From contig NZ_VFMU01000001.1 in the NCBI RefSeq assembly GCF_006715225.1, positions 4,340,001 through 4,404,000 on the forward strand: a stretch of DNA of 64,000 nucleotides, in the 5' to 3' direction. Positions 1 to 7,649 of this stretch are shown in pieces. This DNA is from Arthrobacter sp. SLBN-112 (lineage in GTDB: Bacteria > Actinomycetota > Actinomycetes > Actinomycetales > Micrococcaceae). Every line of letters begins with the position of its first letter. Within the stretch, counting starts at the first letter, position 1. The notes below the pieces were generated by a model. The model did no database searches, was not told the DNA's origin, and saw only the letters and a program-made list of their open reading frames with translations. A program made the translations under genes and the position numbers.

Positions 1-61
1 GCACTTGTCCGCTCGCGGTTCGGCCGCATGTAAAGCCGAATTTCCGGGGTAGGAAGGAAAC

Positions 62-847
62 ATGACCCAACAACTGCGCGTTGGTTCCGCCGTCACCGGG
101 AGTGCCGGGGAGGCTTTCGCTGCCCTCTTCCGGCTCCTGAAACTCGCCCGCCCGGACCGGCCCATCCATCCCCGGGGACTTGGCCTGGCCGGGGAGCTCA
201 CCAGGACCGGCAACCCTGCCGGCCCCAGTGGGATCGACTGGCTCGATTCCCCCGGCACTGACCAGGTGATGGCCCGATTTTCGCGATCCGTGGGGCTGCC
301 GCAGGCGCTGCCGGACATCCTGGGCCTGGCCCTCCGGATTTCGCCTTCCGGCGATGCCGGCCTTGGTGCCGCTCCGGGTGCTGCCCTTGGTGCCGCCCCA
401 ACTGCCGGTCTCGGCGCGGCCGCTGGTGCCAAACCCGCCGATGTCCTTTTCGCCTCCACGGGCTGGCGACTGCCCGGCCGGTTCCTGCTGATGCCGCGGC
501 TGGATGTCGCCGGAGCCACCCTGACCACGCTGATGCCGTACCGCGGCCGGCGGGGCCCGGTGCTGCTGGGTCTGCGGACGCGGAACCTTCCATCGGGTTC
601 ACTTGCATCCGGTGAATGGGAACTGGGCCTGTACTGGGCCAAACCGGGCGGGCCCTGGCGGGAATGCGGGGAACTGCGGCTGCATGCCGGCACTGATCCA
701 GGGGACATCCCGCTTCGTTTCGACCCGTTGGGGAACCAGCCGCCCGGGGCCCGCACCTACGGCTGGGCCCGGCGGCTCCGGAAGCCGTCCTACCGGGCCG
801 CACGGCGGCCGGCACCTCCCGCCGTCGTACGTTCCAAGGAACCCTGA
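62..847 (+). CDS. Conserved hypothetical protein
   Basis: A 261-residue protein opening at an ATG with a good ribosome site (AGGAAGGAAAC just upstream). I cannot assign a function. The motifs PIHPRG near residue 34, then VMARFSRSVGLP near 69, resemble the way catalase-superfamily proteins begin, and homologues are often loosely labelled phosphodiesterase in actinobacteria; neither is demonstrated. Residues about 99-125 are an Ala/Gly/Leu low-complexity run of GLGAAPG-type repeats that looks like a recent expansion inside the fold. No signal peptide or membrane segment is visible. It is followed 51 bases later by an SRPBCC gene in the same direction and is probably cotranscribed with it. Confidence 0.7.
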   Translation: MTQQLRVGSAVTGSAGEAFAALFRLLKLARPDRPIHPRGLGLAGELTRTGNPAGPSGIDWLDSPGTDQVMARFSRSVGLPQALPDILGLALRISPSGDAGLGAAPGAALGAAPTAGLGAAAGAKPADVLFASTGWRLPGRFLLMPRLDVAGATLTTLMPYRGRRGPVLLGLRTRNLPSGSLASGEWELGLYWAKPGGPWRECGELRLHAGTDPGDIPLRFDPLGNQPPGARTYGWARRLRKPSYRAARRPAPPAVVRSKEP

Positions 848-898
848 CGCGCAACAGCCACAAGCCACGAAACCACCACCCGAACCGGAAGGAACTCC

Positions 899-1348
899 AT
901 GTCCACCGTCTCGCAGCTGTTCACCTCCCCCGCGGCCGACGTCTGGCGGGTCATCGCAGACGGCTGGCTCTATTCCGGCTGGGTGGTGGGCGCGTCACGG
1001 ATCAGGGACGTGGACGCCGAATGGCCGCAACAGGACGCCCGGCTGCACCACTCGGTGGGCGCCTGGCCGCTGGTGATCGACGACAGCACGCGCGTTACCG
1101 CCGTCGAGCCGGGCCGCTCGCTGGAACTCGTGGCGCGCGGCTGGCCGATGGGTGAGGCGAAGGTGGAGATCACGGTGGAGGACCGCGGCGACCAGTGCCT
1201 GGTGACCATCGCCGAGGACGCCATCCGCGGGCCCGGCAAGCTGATGCCGAAGTTCCTGCGGGATCCGCTGATTTCAGTGCGGAACCGGGAGACCCTGCGG
1301 CGCCTGGAGCTGATGGCCGTTGGCGGCGCCGGCAAACAGAAGCCCTGA
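899..1348 (+). CDS. SRPBCC family protein (polyketide cyclase-like)
   Basis: A 149-residue single-domain protein of the START/Bet v 1-like SRPBCC type, a hydrophobic-cavity fold used to bind lipids or small ligands. It begins MSTVSQLFTSPAADVWRVI, the usual first strand and helix, and has the middle pattern VTAVEPGRSLELVARGWP followed by VEITVEDRGD. The ATG at 899 has GGAAGGAACTCC immediately upstream. No catalytic residues can be assigned and the ligand is unknown. It is the last gene before a strong hairpin terminator and probably forms a two-gene unit with the preceding hypothetical gene. Confidence 0.8.
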   Translation: MSTVSQLFTSPAADVWRVIADGWLYSGWVVGASRIRDVDAEWPQQDARLHHSVGAWPLVIDDSTRVTAVEPGRSLELVARGWPMGEAKVEITVEDRGDQCLVTIAEDAIRGPGKLMPKFLRDPLISVRNRETLRRLELMAVGGAGKQKP

Positions 1349-1376
1349 ACAGCGCGGCCGGGTTAAGGCACTTTAA

Positions 1377-1420
1377 CGCAGGAACCGCGGGACCAAATGG
1401 CCCCGCGGTTCCTGCGTTTT
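1377..1420. terminator. Hairpin terminator between converging genes
   Basis: A 15-bp perfect stem (CGCAGGAACCGCGGG pairing with 1402-1416) with a short centre is followed by TTTT on the plus strand. It lies between the SRPBCC gene and the converging ferredoxin reductase gene, so it can end transcription from at least the plus side. Confidence 0.85.
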
Positions 1421-1432
1421 GTCGATAGGCGG

Positions 1433-2899
1433 TTAGACCTGCGCGGCCACGCCGTCACGGGAGATGTCCACCATGTCCTCGCGCGGGACCACCTTGACGC
1501 GCTCACGCTTGACCTCCACGCCGTGCGAGCCGCCCGCCTCGGTGGCTGCTGCGCCGAGCGCAAGTTCGTGCGCGTCCAGGGCAAGCCAGCCTTCCCAGCT
1601 GGTGAACTTCACGCCGCGGGCGTCGAGGAGCTCGACGACGGCGTCCTCCTCAGGTGCCGAAGCGACGGGGAGGTTTTCGCGGTCTTCCAGCAGGTAGGTC
1701 ACGGTTTCCAGGGCGTCGCCCTTGGTGTGGCCGATGAGGCCGACCGGTCCGCGCTTGATCCAGCCGGTGGCGTAGATGCCCGGCACGTGCTGGCCGTCGA
1801 CGTCCAGGACGCGGCCGCCGTCGTTCACGACGACGCCCTTCTTGTGGTCGAACTCCACGTCCGGGAGGGCGGAACCAAAGTAGCCGATGGCGCGGTAGAC
1901 GGCCTGGACCGGGTAGTCCACGTACTCGCCGGTGCCGCGGGCGTTGCCGGTGCCGTCCAGCTCGGTGCGCTCGAACTTGATGCCGGCCACCTTGCCCGGG
2001 GTCTCGGCGTCGTCATAGATCTCCACGGGGCTGTGCAGGAAGTGCAGGTGCAGGCGGCGGGAGGCCTTGAGCTCGGAGAGGTCCTCGGGCTGCTCGGCGA
2101 TCCAGTTGGTGAGGGTGCCCACCATGGTCTTGGTCTGGTTGTTCGTCTGGATCTGGCGGTCCGATTCCTCGTCGAACTCGAAGTCCTCCGGGTACAGGAT
2201 GATGTCCACGTCCTTGGAGTGGGACAGCTCGCGCAGCTCCAGCGGGGTGAACTTCACCTGGGCAGGCCCGCGGCGGCCAAAGACGTGCACGTCGGTGACG
2301 GGCGAGGCCTTCAGGCCGGCGTAGACGTTGTCCGGGATCTCGGTGGTGAGGAGGTCATCTGCATGCTTGGACAGCACGCGGGCCACGTCCAGGGCCACGT
2401 TGCCGTTGCCGATGACCGCGATTTCCTTGGCCTCCAGCGGCCATTCGCGCGGGACGTCGGGGTGGCCGTCGTACCAGGACACGAAGTCGGCGCCGCCGAA
2501 CGAGCCCTCCAGCTCGATGCCGGGGATGTTCAGGTCCGCGTCCTTGATGGCGCCGGTGGCGAAGATGACGGCGTCGTAGTGCGTGCGGAGGTCCTCGATG
2601 GTGAGGTCCGTGCCGTAGTCCACGTTGCCGAAGAAGCGGATGTCGCCGCGGTCCAGCACCTTGTGCAGGGCGTTCACGATGCCCTTGATGCGGGGGTGGT
2701 CCGGAGCCACACCGTAGCGGATCAGGCCGTAGGGTGCCGGGTAGCGGTCAAAGAGGTCGATGCTGACGGTCAGCTCGCCGCTTTTGACGGCTTCGCTCTT
2801 GGTGAGGATGTCCGCGGCGTAGACGCCGGCCGGGCCGGAGCCCACGACGGCGACGCGAAGCGGACGCGCAGCTGTTCCTACGGGAGTGCTGGATGACAC
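1433..2899 (-). CDS. Ferredoxin/flavodoxin--NADP reductase (FprA/adrenodoxin reductase type)
   Basis: A 488-residue FAD- and NADP-binding flavoprotein. The dinucleotide-binding motif VAVVGSGPAGVYAA lies close to the N-terminus, a second nucleotide motif AVIGNGNVALDVAR is mid-protein, and ATGWIKRGPVGLIG near the C-terminus is typical of the adrenodoxin reductase family. It would move electrons between NADPH and ferredoxin in the cytoplasm; sulfite reductase in this window is a plausible user. I chose the GTG at 2899 because AAAGGA lies 8 bases before it. In-frame alternatives are an ATG at 2923, whose GGAG is inside repeat A1, and a GTG at 2953 inside the repeat. It lies downstream of the siroheme synthase gene on the same strand. 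Confidence 0.88.
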   Translation of the reverse strand: MSSSTPVGTAARPLRVAVVGSGPAGVYAADILTKSEAVKSGELTVSIDLFDRYPAPYGLIRYGVAPDHPRIKGIVNALHKVLDRGDIRFFGNVDYGTDLTIEDLRTHYDAVIFATGAIKDADLNIPGIELEGSFGGADFVSWYDGHPDVPREWPLEAKEIAVIGNGNVALDVARVLSKHADDLLTTEIPDNVYAGLKASPVTDVHVFGRRGPAQVKFTPLELRELSHSKDVDIILYPEDFEFDEESDRQIQTNNQTKTMVGTLTNWIAEQPEDLSELKASRRLHLHFLHSPVEIYDDAETPGKVAGIKFERTELDGTGNARGTGEYVDYPVQAVYRAIGYFGSALPDVEFDHKKGVVVNDGGRVLDVDGQHVPGIYATGWIKRGPVGLIGHTKGDALETVTYLLEDRENLPVASAPEEDAVVELLDARGVKFTSWEGWLALDAHELALGAAATEAGGSHGVEVKRERVKVVPREDMVDISRDGVAAQV

Positions 2900-2920
2900 G
2901 GCTGTGTTCCTTTTCTTCTG

Positions 2921-2982
2921 CATCGATTGCTCCGTAGATGCCGTTTTGAACACTCATAACGGCAGTTGTGGAGCAGTCGATG
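2921..2982. repeat. Palindromic element A1 (family A, 62 bp)
   Basis: Arms of 25 nt (starting CATCGATTGCTCC) surround a 12-nt centre. Of the 25 arm positions, 20 form Watson-Crick pairs, four would be G-U in RNA and one is mismatched. It fills most of the gap between the siroheme synthase stop and the ferredoxin reductase start. The minus-strand arm reads ACGGAGCAATCGATG, so it carries a possible ribosome site and start codon. Confidence 0.9.
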
Positions 2983-2986
2983 GGTT

Positions 2987-4249
2987 TCAGGTGGTGAGGA
3001 CGGTCTTGCGGGGGCTGTTCGGGGTGGTGGTGCTGTAGTCAGCGGTTTTGAAGTGCGACGGCGCGAACGGGCTCACGCGCACCACGTCACCGATGACAAT
3101 CACGGCAGGATTTGCGACGCCGGCCGCCTGGGCCTGGTCGGCGATGGAACCGAGCGTGCCAATCGTGACGCGCTGGTCCGGCAAATAGCCGTTTTCCACG
3201 ATACCAACAGGGGTGTCCTGGGGCAGGCCGGCTTCGCCCAGCGCGGACGCGGATTCGCGCAGCTGGCCAACGCCCATGAGCAGGACGATCGTGTGGTCCG
3301 CGCGGGCAGGAACCTCGGAGAGTTCCTCGTGGCCGGTCACCACACTGAAGCCCTTGGCCAGGCCGCGGTGGGTGACGGGAATGCCGGCCGCTGCGGGCAC
3401 CGAGATGGCGGAGGTGACTCCGGAAACCACTTCAACCTCGACGCCGTGCTGCCGGCAATATTCGGCTTCCTCGCCGCCGCGGCCCAGCACGTAGGGGTCG
3501 CCGCCCTTGAGCCGGACCACGCGGTGGCCTTTCAGGGCTTCCTCGACGAGGATCCGGTTGATCTCCGCCTGCGGGACCGGGTGGTGGCCTGGCGTCTTGC
3601 CGACTTCGATGATCCGCACGTCGGGGGCGAGTTCGTTCAGGAGTTCGCGCGGGCCCAGGCGGTCCGCCACCACGACGTCGGCCTGGCCCAGGAGCCTGCG
3701 GCCGCGGACGGTGATGAGGCCGGTGTCGCCGGGACCGCCGCCCACCAACGCGACGCTGCCCGCGTGGGCGCGGCGCCGGCGCAGTGGAAGGTCGCCGGTT
3801 TCAAGGGCGGTGGCCACTGCGTCCCGGACGGCCATGGCGCGGCGGGGATCTCCACCGGCGTTGATGGCAATCTTGACGTCGTCCACCTCTGCCACCGCGG
3901 GGGTCCAGGCAGCAGAAGCTTCATGGTTGGAGGCGTTGACGCACCAAACCCGCTGCGCCTCGGCGTCGGCCGATACTTGGGCGTCCACGGCGGAATCGCC
4001 GGTGGCGGTCTGGACGAACCATACGCCGTCGACATCGCTGGAAACGTAGGGGCGCGCTTCCCAGGTGAGCAGGCCGGCGCCGGCCAACTCCTGGAGCGCG
4101 GGCGAGGCAACCGGAGCGACGACGGTGACCACGGCACCGGCGTCGAGCAGCCCTTTGGCGCGGCGCGCAGCAACGGGGCCGCCGCCCACCACCAGCACCG
4201 GGCGGCCGAGCAGCCGCAGCGCCGTGGGGTAAATATCCTGAATTGCCAT
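2987..4249 (-). CDS. cysG: Siroheme synthase: uroporphyrinogen-III C-methyltransferase with N-terminal precorrin-2 dehydrogenase-like domain
   Basis: A 420-residue two-domain enzyme for siroheme, the sulfite reductase cofactor. Residues 1 to about 160 form a Rossmann domain (VLVVGGGPVAARR), as in precorrin-2 dehydrogenase. From about residue 163, SVALVGGGPGDTGLIT starts a SAM-dependent uroporphyrinogen-III methyltransferase with VRLKGGDPYVLGRGGEE and PVTHRG. The N-terminal part is clearly shorter than in E. coli CysG and seems to lack the linker/dimerisation segment, so iron insertion may depend on the separate chelatase at 15546-16403; that is an inference. The ATG at 4249 is preceded by sequence sharing a motif with the sir upstream region. 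Confidence 0.9.
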   Translation of the reverse strand: MAIQDIYPTALRLLGRPVLVVGGGPVAARRAKGLLDAGAVVTVVAPVASPALQELAGAGLLTWEARPYVSSDVDGVWFVQTATGDSAVDAQVSADAEAQRVWCVNASNHEASAAWTPAVAEVDDVKIAINAGGDPRRAMAVRDAVATALETGDLPLRRRRAHAGSVALVGGGPGDTGLITVRGRRLLGQADVVVADRLGPRELLNELAPDVRIIEVGKTPGHHPVPQAEINRILVEEALKGHRVVRLKGGDPYVLGRGGEEAEYCRQHGVEVEVVSGVTSAISVPAAAGIPVTHRGLAKGFSVVTGHEELSEVPARADHTIVLLMGVGQLRESASALGEAGLPQDTPVGIVENGYLPDQRVTIGTLGSIADQAQAAGVANPAVIVIGDVVRVSPFAPSHFKTADYSTTTPNSPRKTVLTT

Positions 4250-4311
4250 GAATCAACGGTAGGGCCGCGTCACAATGGGCTACAAAGGCCGAGCAACACC
4301 AGTTCACGTAA

Positions 4312-4331
4312 GGTAACGCTGCGTCACAAAG
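4312..4331. promoter_or_regulatory. Candidate shared operator upstream of cysG
   Basis: GGTAACGCT followed directly by GCGTCACAAAG lies 63-82 bases upstream of the cysG start. The 10-mer CGTCACAAAG is repeated exactly upstream of sir (15520-15529), next to a near copy GGAAACGCT of the first half. A partial copy GCGTCACAA lies at 4268-4276. The regulator is unknown. Confidence 0.35.
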
Positions 4332-4343
4332 TGCTGCGGTCGG

Positions 4344-4961
4344 TCAACCCCACAGGCCCTCTGCCTGCGCCTTGACCAGCAAAGCGTTGGCGGTCCACCG
4401 CATCGATTCGATGGCCTCCTCCCGGCCCAACCCGCCCACGTCCGTGAGCCAGACCAGGGCTTCAATGCCGATGGCACTGCGGATGGCCAGCACCAGTTTG
4501 TGGATCTGCTCATCGGCCAGTTCCCCCCGCAGCGGCATCAGCGCCTCCGTTAGCCAGCCAATGGCGCGTCCCTGGCGCAGCGGCAGGCTCCGGTCGGGAC
4601 CGTCTGCGGACTCAAGCGACAAGCGCAGCATGGTCCGCTGCTGCGCCTCGGTTTCCAGGATCATGCGGGTGAACTCCACCACCACCGCATCGAGCCGCCC
4701 GGCAGCATCCTGGGGCGGAGTGTCCGGGAGCATCGAGGTCCGTGCAGTCTCGGGATGCGCCGCGGCGAGCAGTTCCCGCTGGCCGGGGAAATAGCGGTAG
4801 GCAGTACTCCGGGCAACTCCGGCCGCCTGCGCGGCCTCGTCCACCGTGGGCGTCCTGCCGGCGGCAACAAGGGTCCTGGCCGCCGCCACGAGCGCATCCA
4901 TGGTGCGGCGCTTCTGGCTGCTGCGCCCGCTGTCCGCATAGGGTCTTGACACGCTCTTCAT
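4344..4961 (-). CDS. TetR family transcriptional regulator
   Basis: A 205-residue repressor-type protein. The N-terminal helix-turn-helix is clear around residues 20-65: ALVAAARTLVAAGRTPTVDE, then AAQAAGVARSTAYRYFPGQREL. The rest is an all-helical ligand-binding and dimerisation region. It is divergent from the cupin gene at 5027, and a 22-bp perfect palindrome lies between the two starts, which suggests it represses that gene and itself. The inducer cannot be read from sequence. The start at 4961 has no convincing ribosome site. Confidence 0.88.
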   Translation of the reverse strand: MKSVSRPYADSGRSSQKRRTMDALVAAARTLVAAGRTPTVDEAAQAAGVARSTAYRYFPGQRELLAAAHPETARTSMLPDTPPQDAAGRLDAVVVEFTRMILETEAQQRTMLRLSLESADGPDRSLPLRQGRAIGWLTEALMPLRGELADEQIHKLVLAIRSAIGIEALVWLTDVGGLGREEAIESMRWTANALLVKAQAEGLWG

Positions 4962-4976
4962 GGTACATGAGTCTTG

Positions 4977-4998
4977 TTATGGGACGTTCGTCCCATAA
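4977..4998. promoter_or_regulatory. Palindromic operator between TetR and cupin genes
   Basis: Two perfect 10-bp half-sites (TTATGGGACG and its complement) are separated by TT. It lies 15 bases from the TetR start and 28 bases before the cupin start, the usual place for a TetR-family operator controlling both genes. Confidence 0.75.
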
Positions 4999-5026
4999 AG
5001 TTTCCCAAGGCATCGAGGCGAGCAGC

Positions 5027-5524
5027 ATGGAAACGAAAAATGCGTCATCATCCCTGGTCCGTCAGCCCGGCGAAGGACCACGACGCTGGTTCTACGGCGG
5101 CGGAGTGCACACCTGGAAGGCCAGGGAGGAGGAGACGGCCGGCGCGTTCCTGCTCTTCGAGGACGAGATGGCCTTGAACAAGGTCACCCCGCTCCACGCC
5201 CACCCGGATTCGGATGAAACCCTCTACGTTCTGGCCGGTGAGATCCTGGTAAACCTGGACGGCACGGAGCACCGCATCGCGGCCGGGGGCCTGGTCATGG
5301 CGCCACGGGGCCTTCCCCACGCCTTCAAGGTGCTGCAGGAGGGCACCCGGATACTGTGCCTGCAGACGCCCGGCAGTGCCCAGTCCTTCTACGACGGCGC
5401 CAGCGAACCACTGTCCGATTCTGATGCCCCAAACGGTTCCGGCCTGGTGGACTTCGGCCGGATTCGGGCGTCCGGCGAGGCCCACGGCGGGATCGAGATC
5501 ATTGGGCCGCCGCCCTTCGCATAG
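5027..5524 (+). CDS. Cupin domain-containing protein
   Basis: A 165-residue small-barrel cupin. The first metal-binding motif reads LHAHPDSDETLYVLAGE and the second motif area is GLVMAPRGLPHAFKV, giving the usual His, His, Glu ... His ligand set for a divalent metal. The substrate is unknown; many such stand-alone cupins are dioxygenases, isomerases or sensors. The start is the ATG at 5027, with GAGG eight bases upstream; longer reading frames upstream overlap the TetR gene and are unlikely. It is transcribed away from the TetR gene across the palindromic operator at 4977-4998. Confidence 0.85.
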   Translation: METKNASSSLVRQPGEGPRRWFYGGGVHTWKAREEETAGAFLLFEDEMALNKVTPLHAHPDSDETLYVLAGEILVNLDGTEHRIAAGGLVMAPRGLPHAFKVLQEGTRILCLQTPGSAQSFYDGASEPLSDSDAPNGSGLVDFGRIRASGEAHGGIEIIGPPPFA

Positions 5525-5533
5525 CCCTGGAAG

Positions 5534-5796
5534 TTAGTTGATCCGGCGATCTGCGCCGGCGAGGAAACCGCCGCGTTGGGCGATGAGGCGCTCCAAGTAA
5601 CGCGCCAGGAACATCCGTTCGACGGCGCGGCCCAGCACACCCAGCGGGGCGGTGAACTCCACCCGGTCCACCATGGTGCTCCCAGAGGGTGTTGCCGCGA
5701 ACTCATGGACATGCCGGAAGGCCTTGAAGGGTCCCTTGACCTGTTCGTCTATGAAGCTGCGGGGGAAGTCCAGTCTGCCACGGTCTGCCTCCGCAG
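5534..5796 (-). pseudogene. Truncated SRPBCC family gene (C-terminal fragment)
   Basis: The minus-strand frame encodes about 80 residues that look like the C-terminal half of an SRPBCC protein: FPRSFIDEQVKGPFKAFRH, FAATPSGSTMVDRVEF, then LGVLGRAVERMFLARYLERL. The ligand-cavity N-terminal half is missing. Similarity starts near 5785 and the sequence beyond becomes compositionally unrelated, running into repeat D1 whose outer edge is at 5810. A deletion or insertion at the repeat would explain the break. A short expressed protein starting further upstream through the repeat (to 5869) is possible but implausible. Confidence 0.65.
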
Positions 5797-5809
5797 CTGC
5801 CGCAGTCGT

Positions 5810-5877
5810 GGGGCACTTTGGCGCCCGGGTTGGGGTTCTGGAGGCGGCTTGGCGGCGTGTCCGTGTCAAAGTGCCCC
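5810..5877 (-). repeat. Palindromic element D1 (family D, 68 bp)
   Basis: Read on the minus strand it starts GGGGCACTTTGACACGG and ends CAAAGTGCCCC. It is the same length and layout as the copies at 17639 and 18632. It abuts the broken end of the truncated SRPBCC gene. Confidence 0.8.
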
Positions 5878-5908
5878 GGTTTCGTCAGAGCAGACGGCAG
5901 GAAAGCAG

Positions 5909-5941
5909 AGAGCCCGACGGCGGGACTCGCCGTCGGGCTCT
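5909..5941 (-). terminator. Hairpin terminator after the SsuABC-like operon
   Basis: A perfect 14-bp GC-rich stem (AGAGCCCGACGGCG and its complement) with a 5-nt loop lies about 20 bases past the stop of the permease gene. There is only a weak T-rich tail (CTTTCC on the minus strand), so efficiency is uncertain. Confidence 0.75.
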
Positions 5942-5963
5942 TGGGGATGCCTTGGGGTGCGGG

Positions 5964-6908
5964 TCAGCGGGTGCTGCCGGCCAGGAGGCCGCGGCGGCGC
6001 AAAAGTCGCTTCTCGATGGGCCCGAAGACCAGCAGCTCGATCAGGATTCCGACGCCGAGGATCAGGAGGATGGCCGCCATCACCACGGTCATGTCCGACA
6101 GGACGCGGCCCTGGTCCAGCAGCGAGCCCAGACCGAAGCCGATGGTGCCTCCCACGGCGATGATTTCGGCCGCCATGAGGGAGCGCCAGGAGAAGGCCCA
6201 GCCCTGCTTGAGTCCGCCCAGGTAGCCGGGCAGCGCGGCGGGGAGGATCACCTGCAAGGCCATCTGCAGCCGGGAGGCACCCAGCACAGTCCCCATGCGG
6301 CGGTACTGCGGCGGGATCTGGTCCACGCCGGAGATGAGCCCGTTGATGATGGACGGGATGGCGCCCATGAACACCACGAAGTACACGGTGGCGTCGGTCA
6401 GTCCGAACCAGATGATCGCGGCCGGAACCCAGGCTACCGAGGGCAGGACCTGCAGGCCCGAAATCAGGGGCCCAAACGCGCGCCGCAGCGGTGCAACCTG
6501 GGCCAGCAGCAGGCCTACCGGCGTGGCGATGGCTACCGAAATCAGGAAGCCCACCAGGCCGCGCTGCAGGGATGTCCACACCGATTCCTGGAGCTTGCCG
6601 TCACTCCACAGCACGCCCATCTGGGCCACCACGTCCAGCGGCCCGGGCACCAGGTCGCGCCGCTTGACGCCCAGGGACACATAGAACTGCCACACGAGCA
6701 CCAGGACCACCAGCGCGGCCACGGGCAGCAGGATGCGGCTCCACTCGATCCGGTGTTTGCGGTCGGCGTCGGACTGCAGGGAGTCGAGGCCGGATTCAAG
6801 TTCCCGGAGGTCCTCGTGGCCGGTGGACGTACGAGTCAGAGCGGCGTGGATGTGCCGGGTCTCAGGTTCGGACGGGGCTTCGGCGAGCGGAGTGGGGTTA
6901 CTTGGCAT
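5964..6908 (-). CDS. ssuC: ABC transporter permease, SsuC/TauC type
   Basis: A 314-residue inner-membrane permease of the nitrate/sulfonate/taurine importer family. About 70 charged residues precede the first membrane helix (LLPVAALVVLVLVWQFYV), followed by five further hydrophobic segments. The coupling-loop EAA-like region is recognisable around MGTVLGASRLQMALQVILPAALPGYLGG. It overlaps the ATPase gene by 11 bases and is last in the operon substrate-binding protein, ATPase, permease. Aliphatic sulfonates or taurine are the likely cargo because the cys operon is nearby, but specificity is inferred. Confidence 0.85.
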   Translation of the reverse strand: MPSNPTPLAEAPSEPETRHIHAALTRTSTGHEDLRELESGLDSLQSDADRKHRIEWSRILLPVAALVVLVLVWQFYVSLGVKRRDLVPGPLDVVAQMGVLWSDGKLQESVWTSLQRGLVGFLISVAIATPVGLLLAQVAPLRRAFGPLISGLQVLPSVAWVPAAIIWFGLTDATVYFVVFMGAIPSIINGLISGVDQIPPQYRRMGTVLGASRLQMALQVILPAALPGYLGGLKQGWAFSWRSLMAAEIIAVGGTIGFGLGSLLDQGRVLSDMTVVMAAILLILGVGILIELLVFGPIEKRLLRRRGLLAGSTR

Positions 6909-7623
6909 GGCGGCGAATCTCCTCCCGCAGCCGGGCGGTGATGACCCCGGTCAGCTGACCGGCGAGCCCGGCGTCGGTTCGGTGTTCCTCGGTGACGGCC
7001 CATTCCTGGACCACGCGGCCGGGCCGGGAGGACAGCAGCAGCACGCGCTGGCCCAGCCGGACGGCCTCGCGGACGTTGTGGGTGACGAAGACGATGGTGC
7101 GCCCGGTTTCCTTCCAGATGCGTTCCAGTTCGTCGTGCAGCAGGTCGCGGGTGATGGCGTCCAGCGCCGCGAACGGCTCGTCCATGAGCAGAAGCTGCCG
7201 GTCCTGGGCCAGCGACCGGGCCAGCGAGACACGCTGCCGCATGCCGCCCGAGAGCTCGTGCGGGCGCTTGTCCCCCGCCGTGCCCAGGTGGACCAGTTCC
7301 AGGAGTTCCTGCGCCTTGGCACGGCGTTCGGCCTTGGCAACACCGCGCAGTTTCAGGGCCAGTTCGATGTTCTCCCGGGCGGTCAGCCACGGGAACAGGG
7401 CGGCGTCCTGGAACATGAAGGCGGCGCCGTCGCTGGGGACTTCCAGGGCGCCCGACGTCGGCGCCTCCAGTCCCGCGATGATGTTCAGGAGGGTGGACTT
7501 GCCGCAGCCGGAGGCACCGAGGAGGGCAACGAACTCGCCCTGCCTGATGTTGGCGTTGACGTCGTCCAGTACCGGGGCGCCGTCGCCGAAGCGCTTGCCC
7601 AGGTGTTCCAGTACGACTGGCAT
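6898..7623 (-). CDS. ssuB: ABC transporter ATP-binding protein, SsuB/TauB type
   Basis: A 241-residue ATPase with all core motifs: Walker A GASGCGKST near residue 37, Q-loop in FMFQDAALFPW, signature LSGGMRQR, Walker B LLLMDEP, and the H-loop VTHNVREAV. The DAALFPWLT pattern after the Q-loop is characteristic of the nitrate/sulfonate/taurine group. It acts on the cytoplasmic face with the adjacent permease, energising uptake. The start is at 7623, 26 bases after the stop of the binding-protein gene. Confidence 0.9.
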   Translation of the reverse strand: MPVVLEHLGKRFGDGAPVLDDVNANIRQGEFVALLGASGCGKSTLLNIIAGLEAPTSGALEVPSDGAAFMFQDAALFPWLTARENIELALKLRGVAKAERRAKAQELLELVHLGTAGDKRPHELSGGMRQRVSLARSLAQDRQLLLMDEPFAALDAITRDLLHDELERIWKETGRTIVFVTHNVREAVRLGQRVLLLSSRPGRVVQEWAVTEEHRTDAGLAGQLTGVITARLREEIRRHAK

Positions 7624-7649
7624 GGTGCCGTCCTTAGGTAGTGGGTGGG

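Noticed and set aside
1397..2896. A 499-codon plus-strand frame opposite the ferredoxin reductase
   Set aside because: Antisense shadow produced by high third-position GC; the protein is Val/His/Asp-skewed with no motif, whereas the minus frame has clear FAD and NADP motifs.
5652..6941. A 429-codon plus-strand frame across the ABC permease region
   Set aside because: It is rich in His, Gln and Gly and has no domain; it is the complement of the SsuC-like gene.
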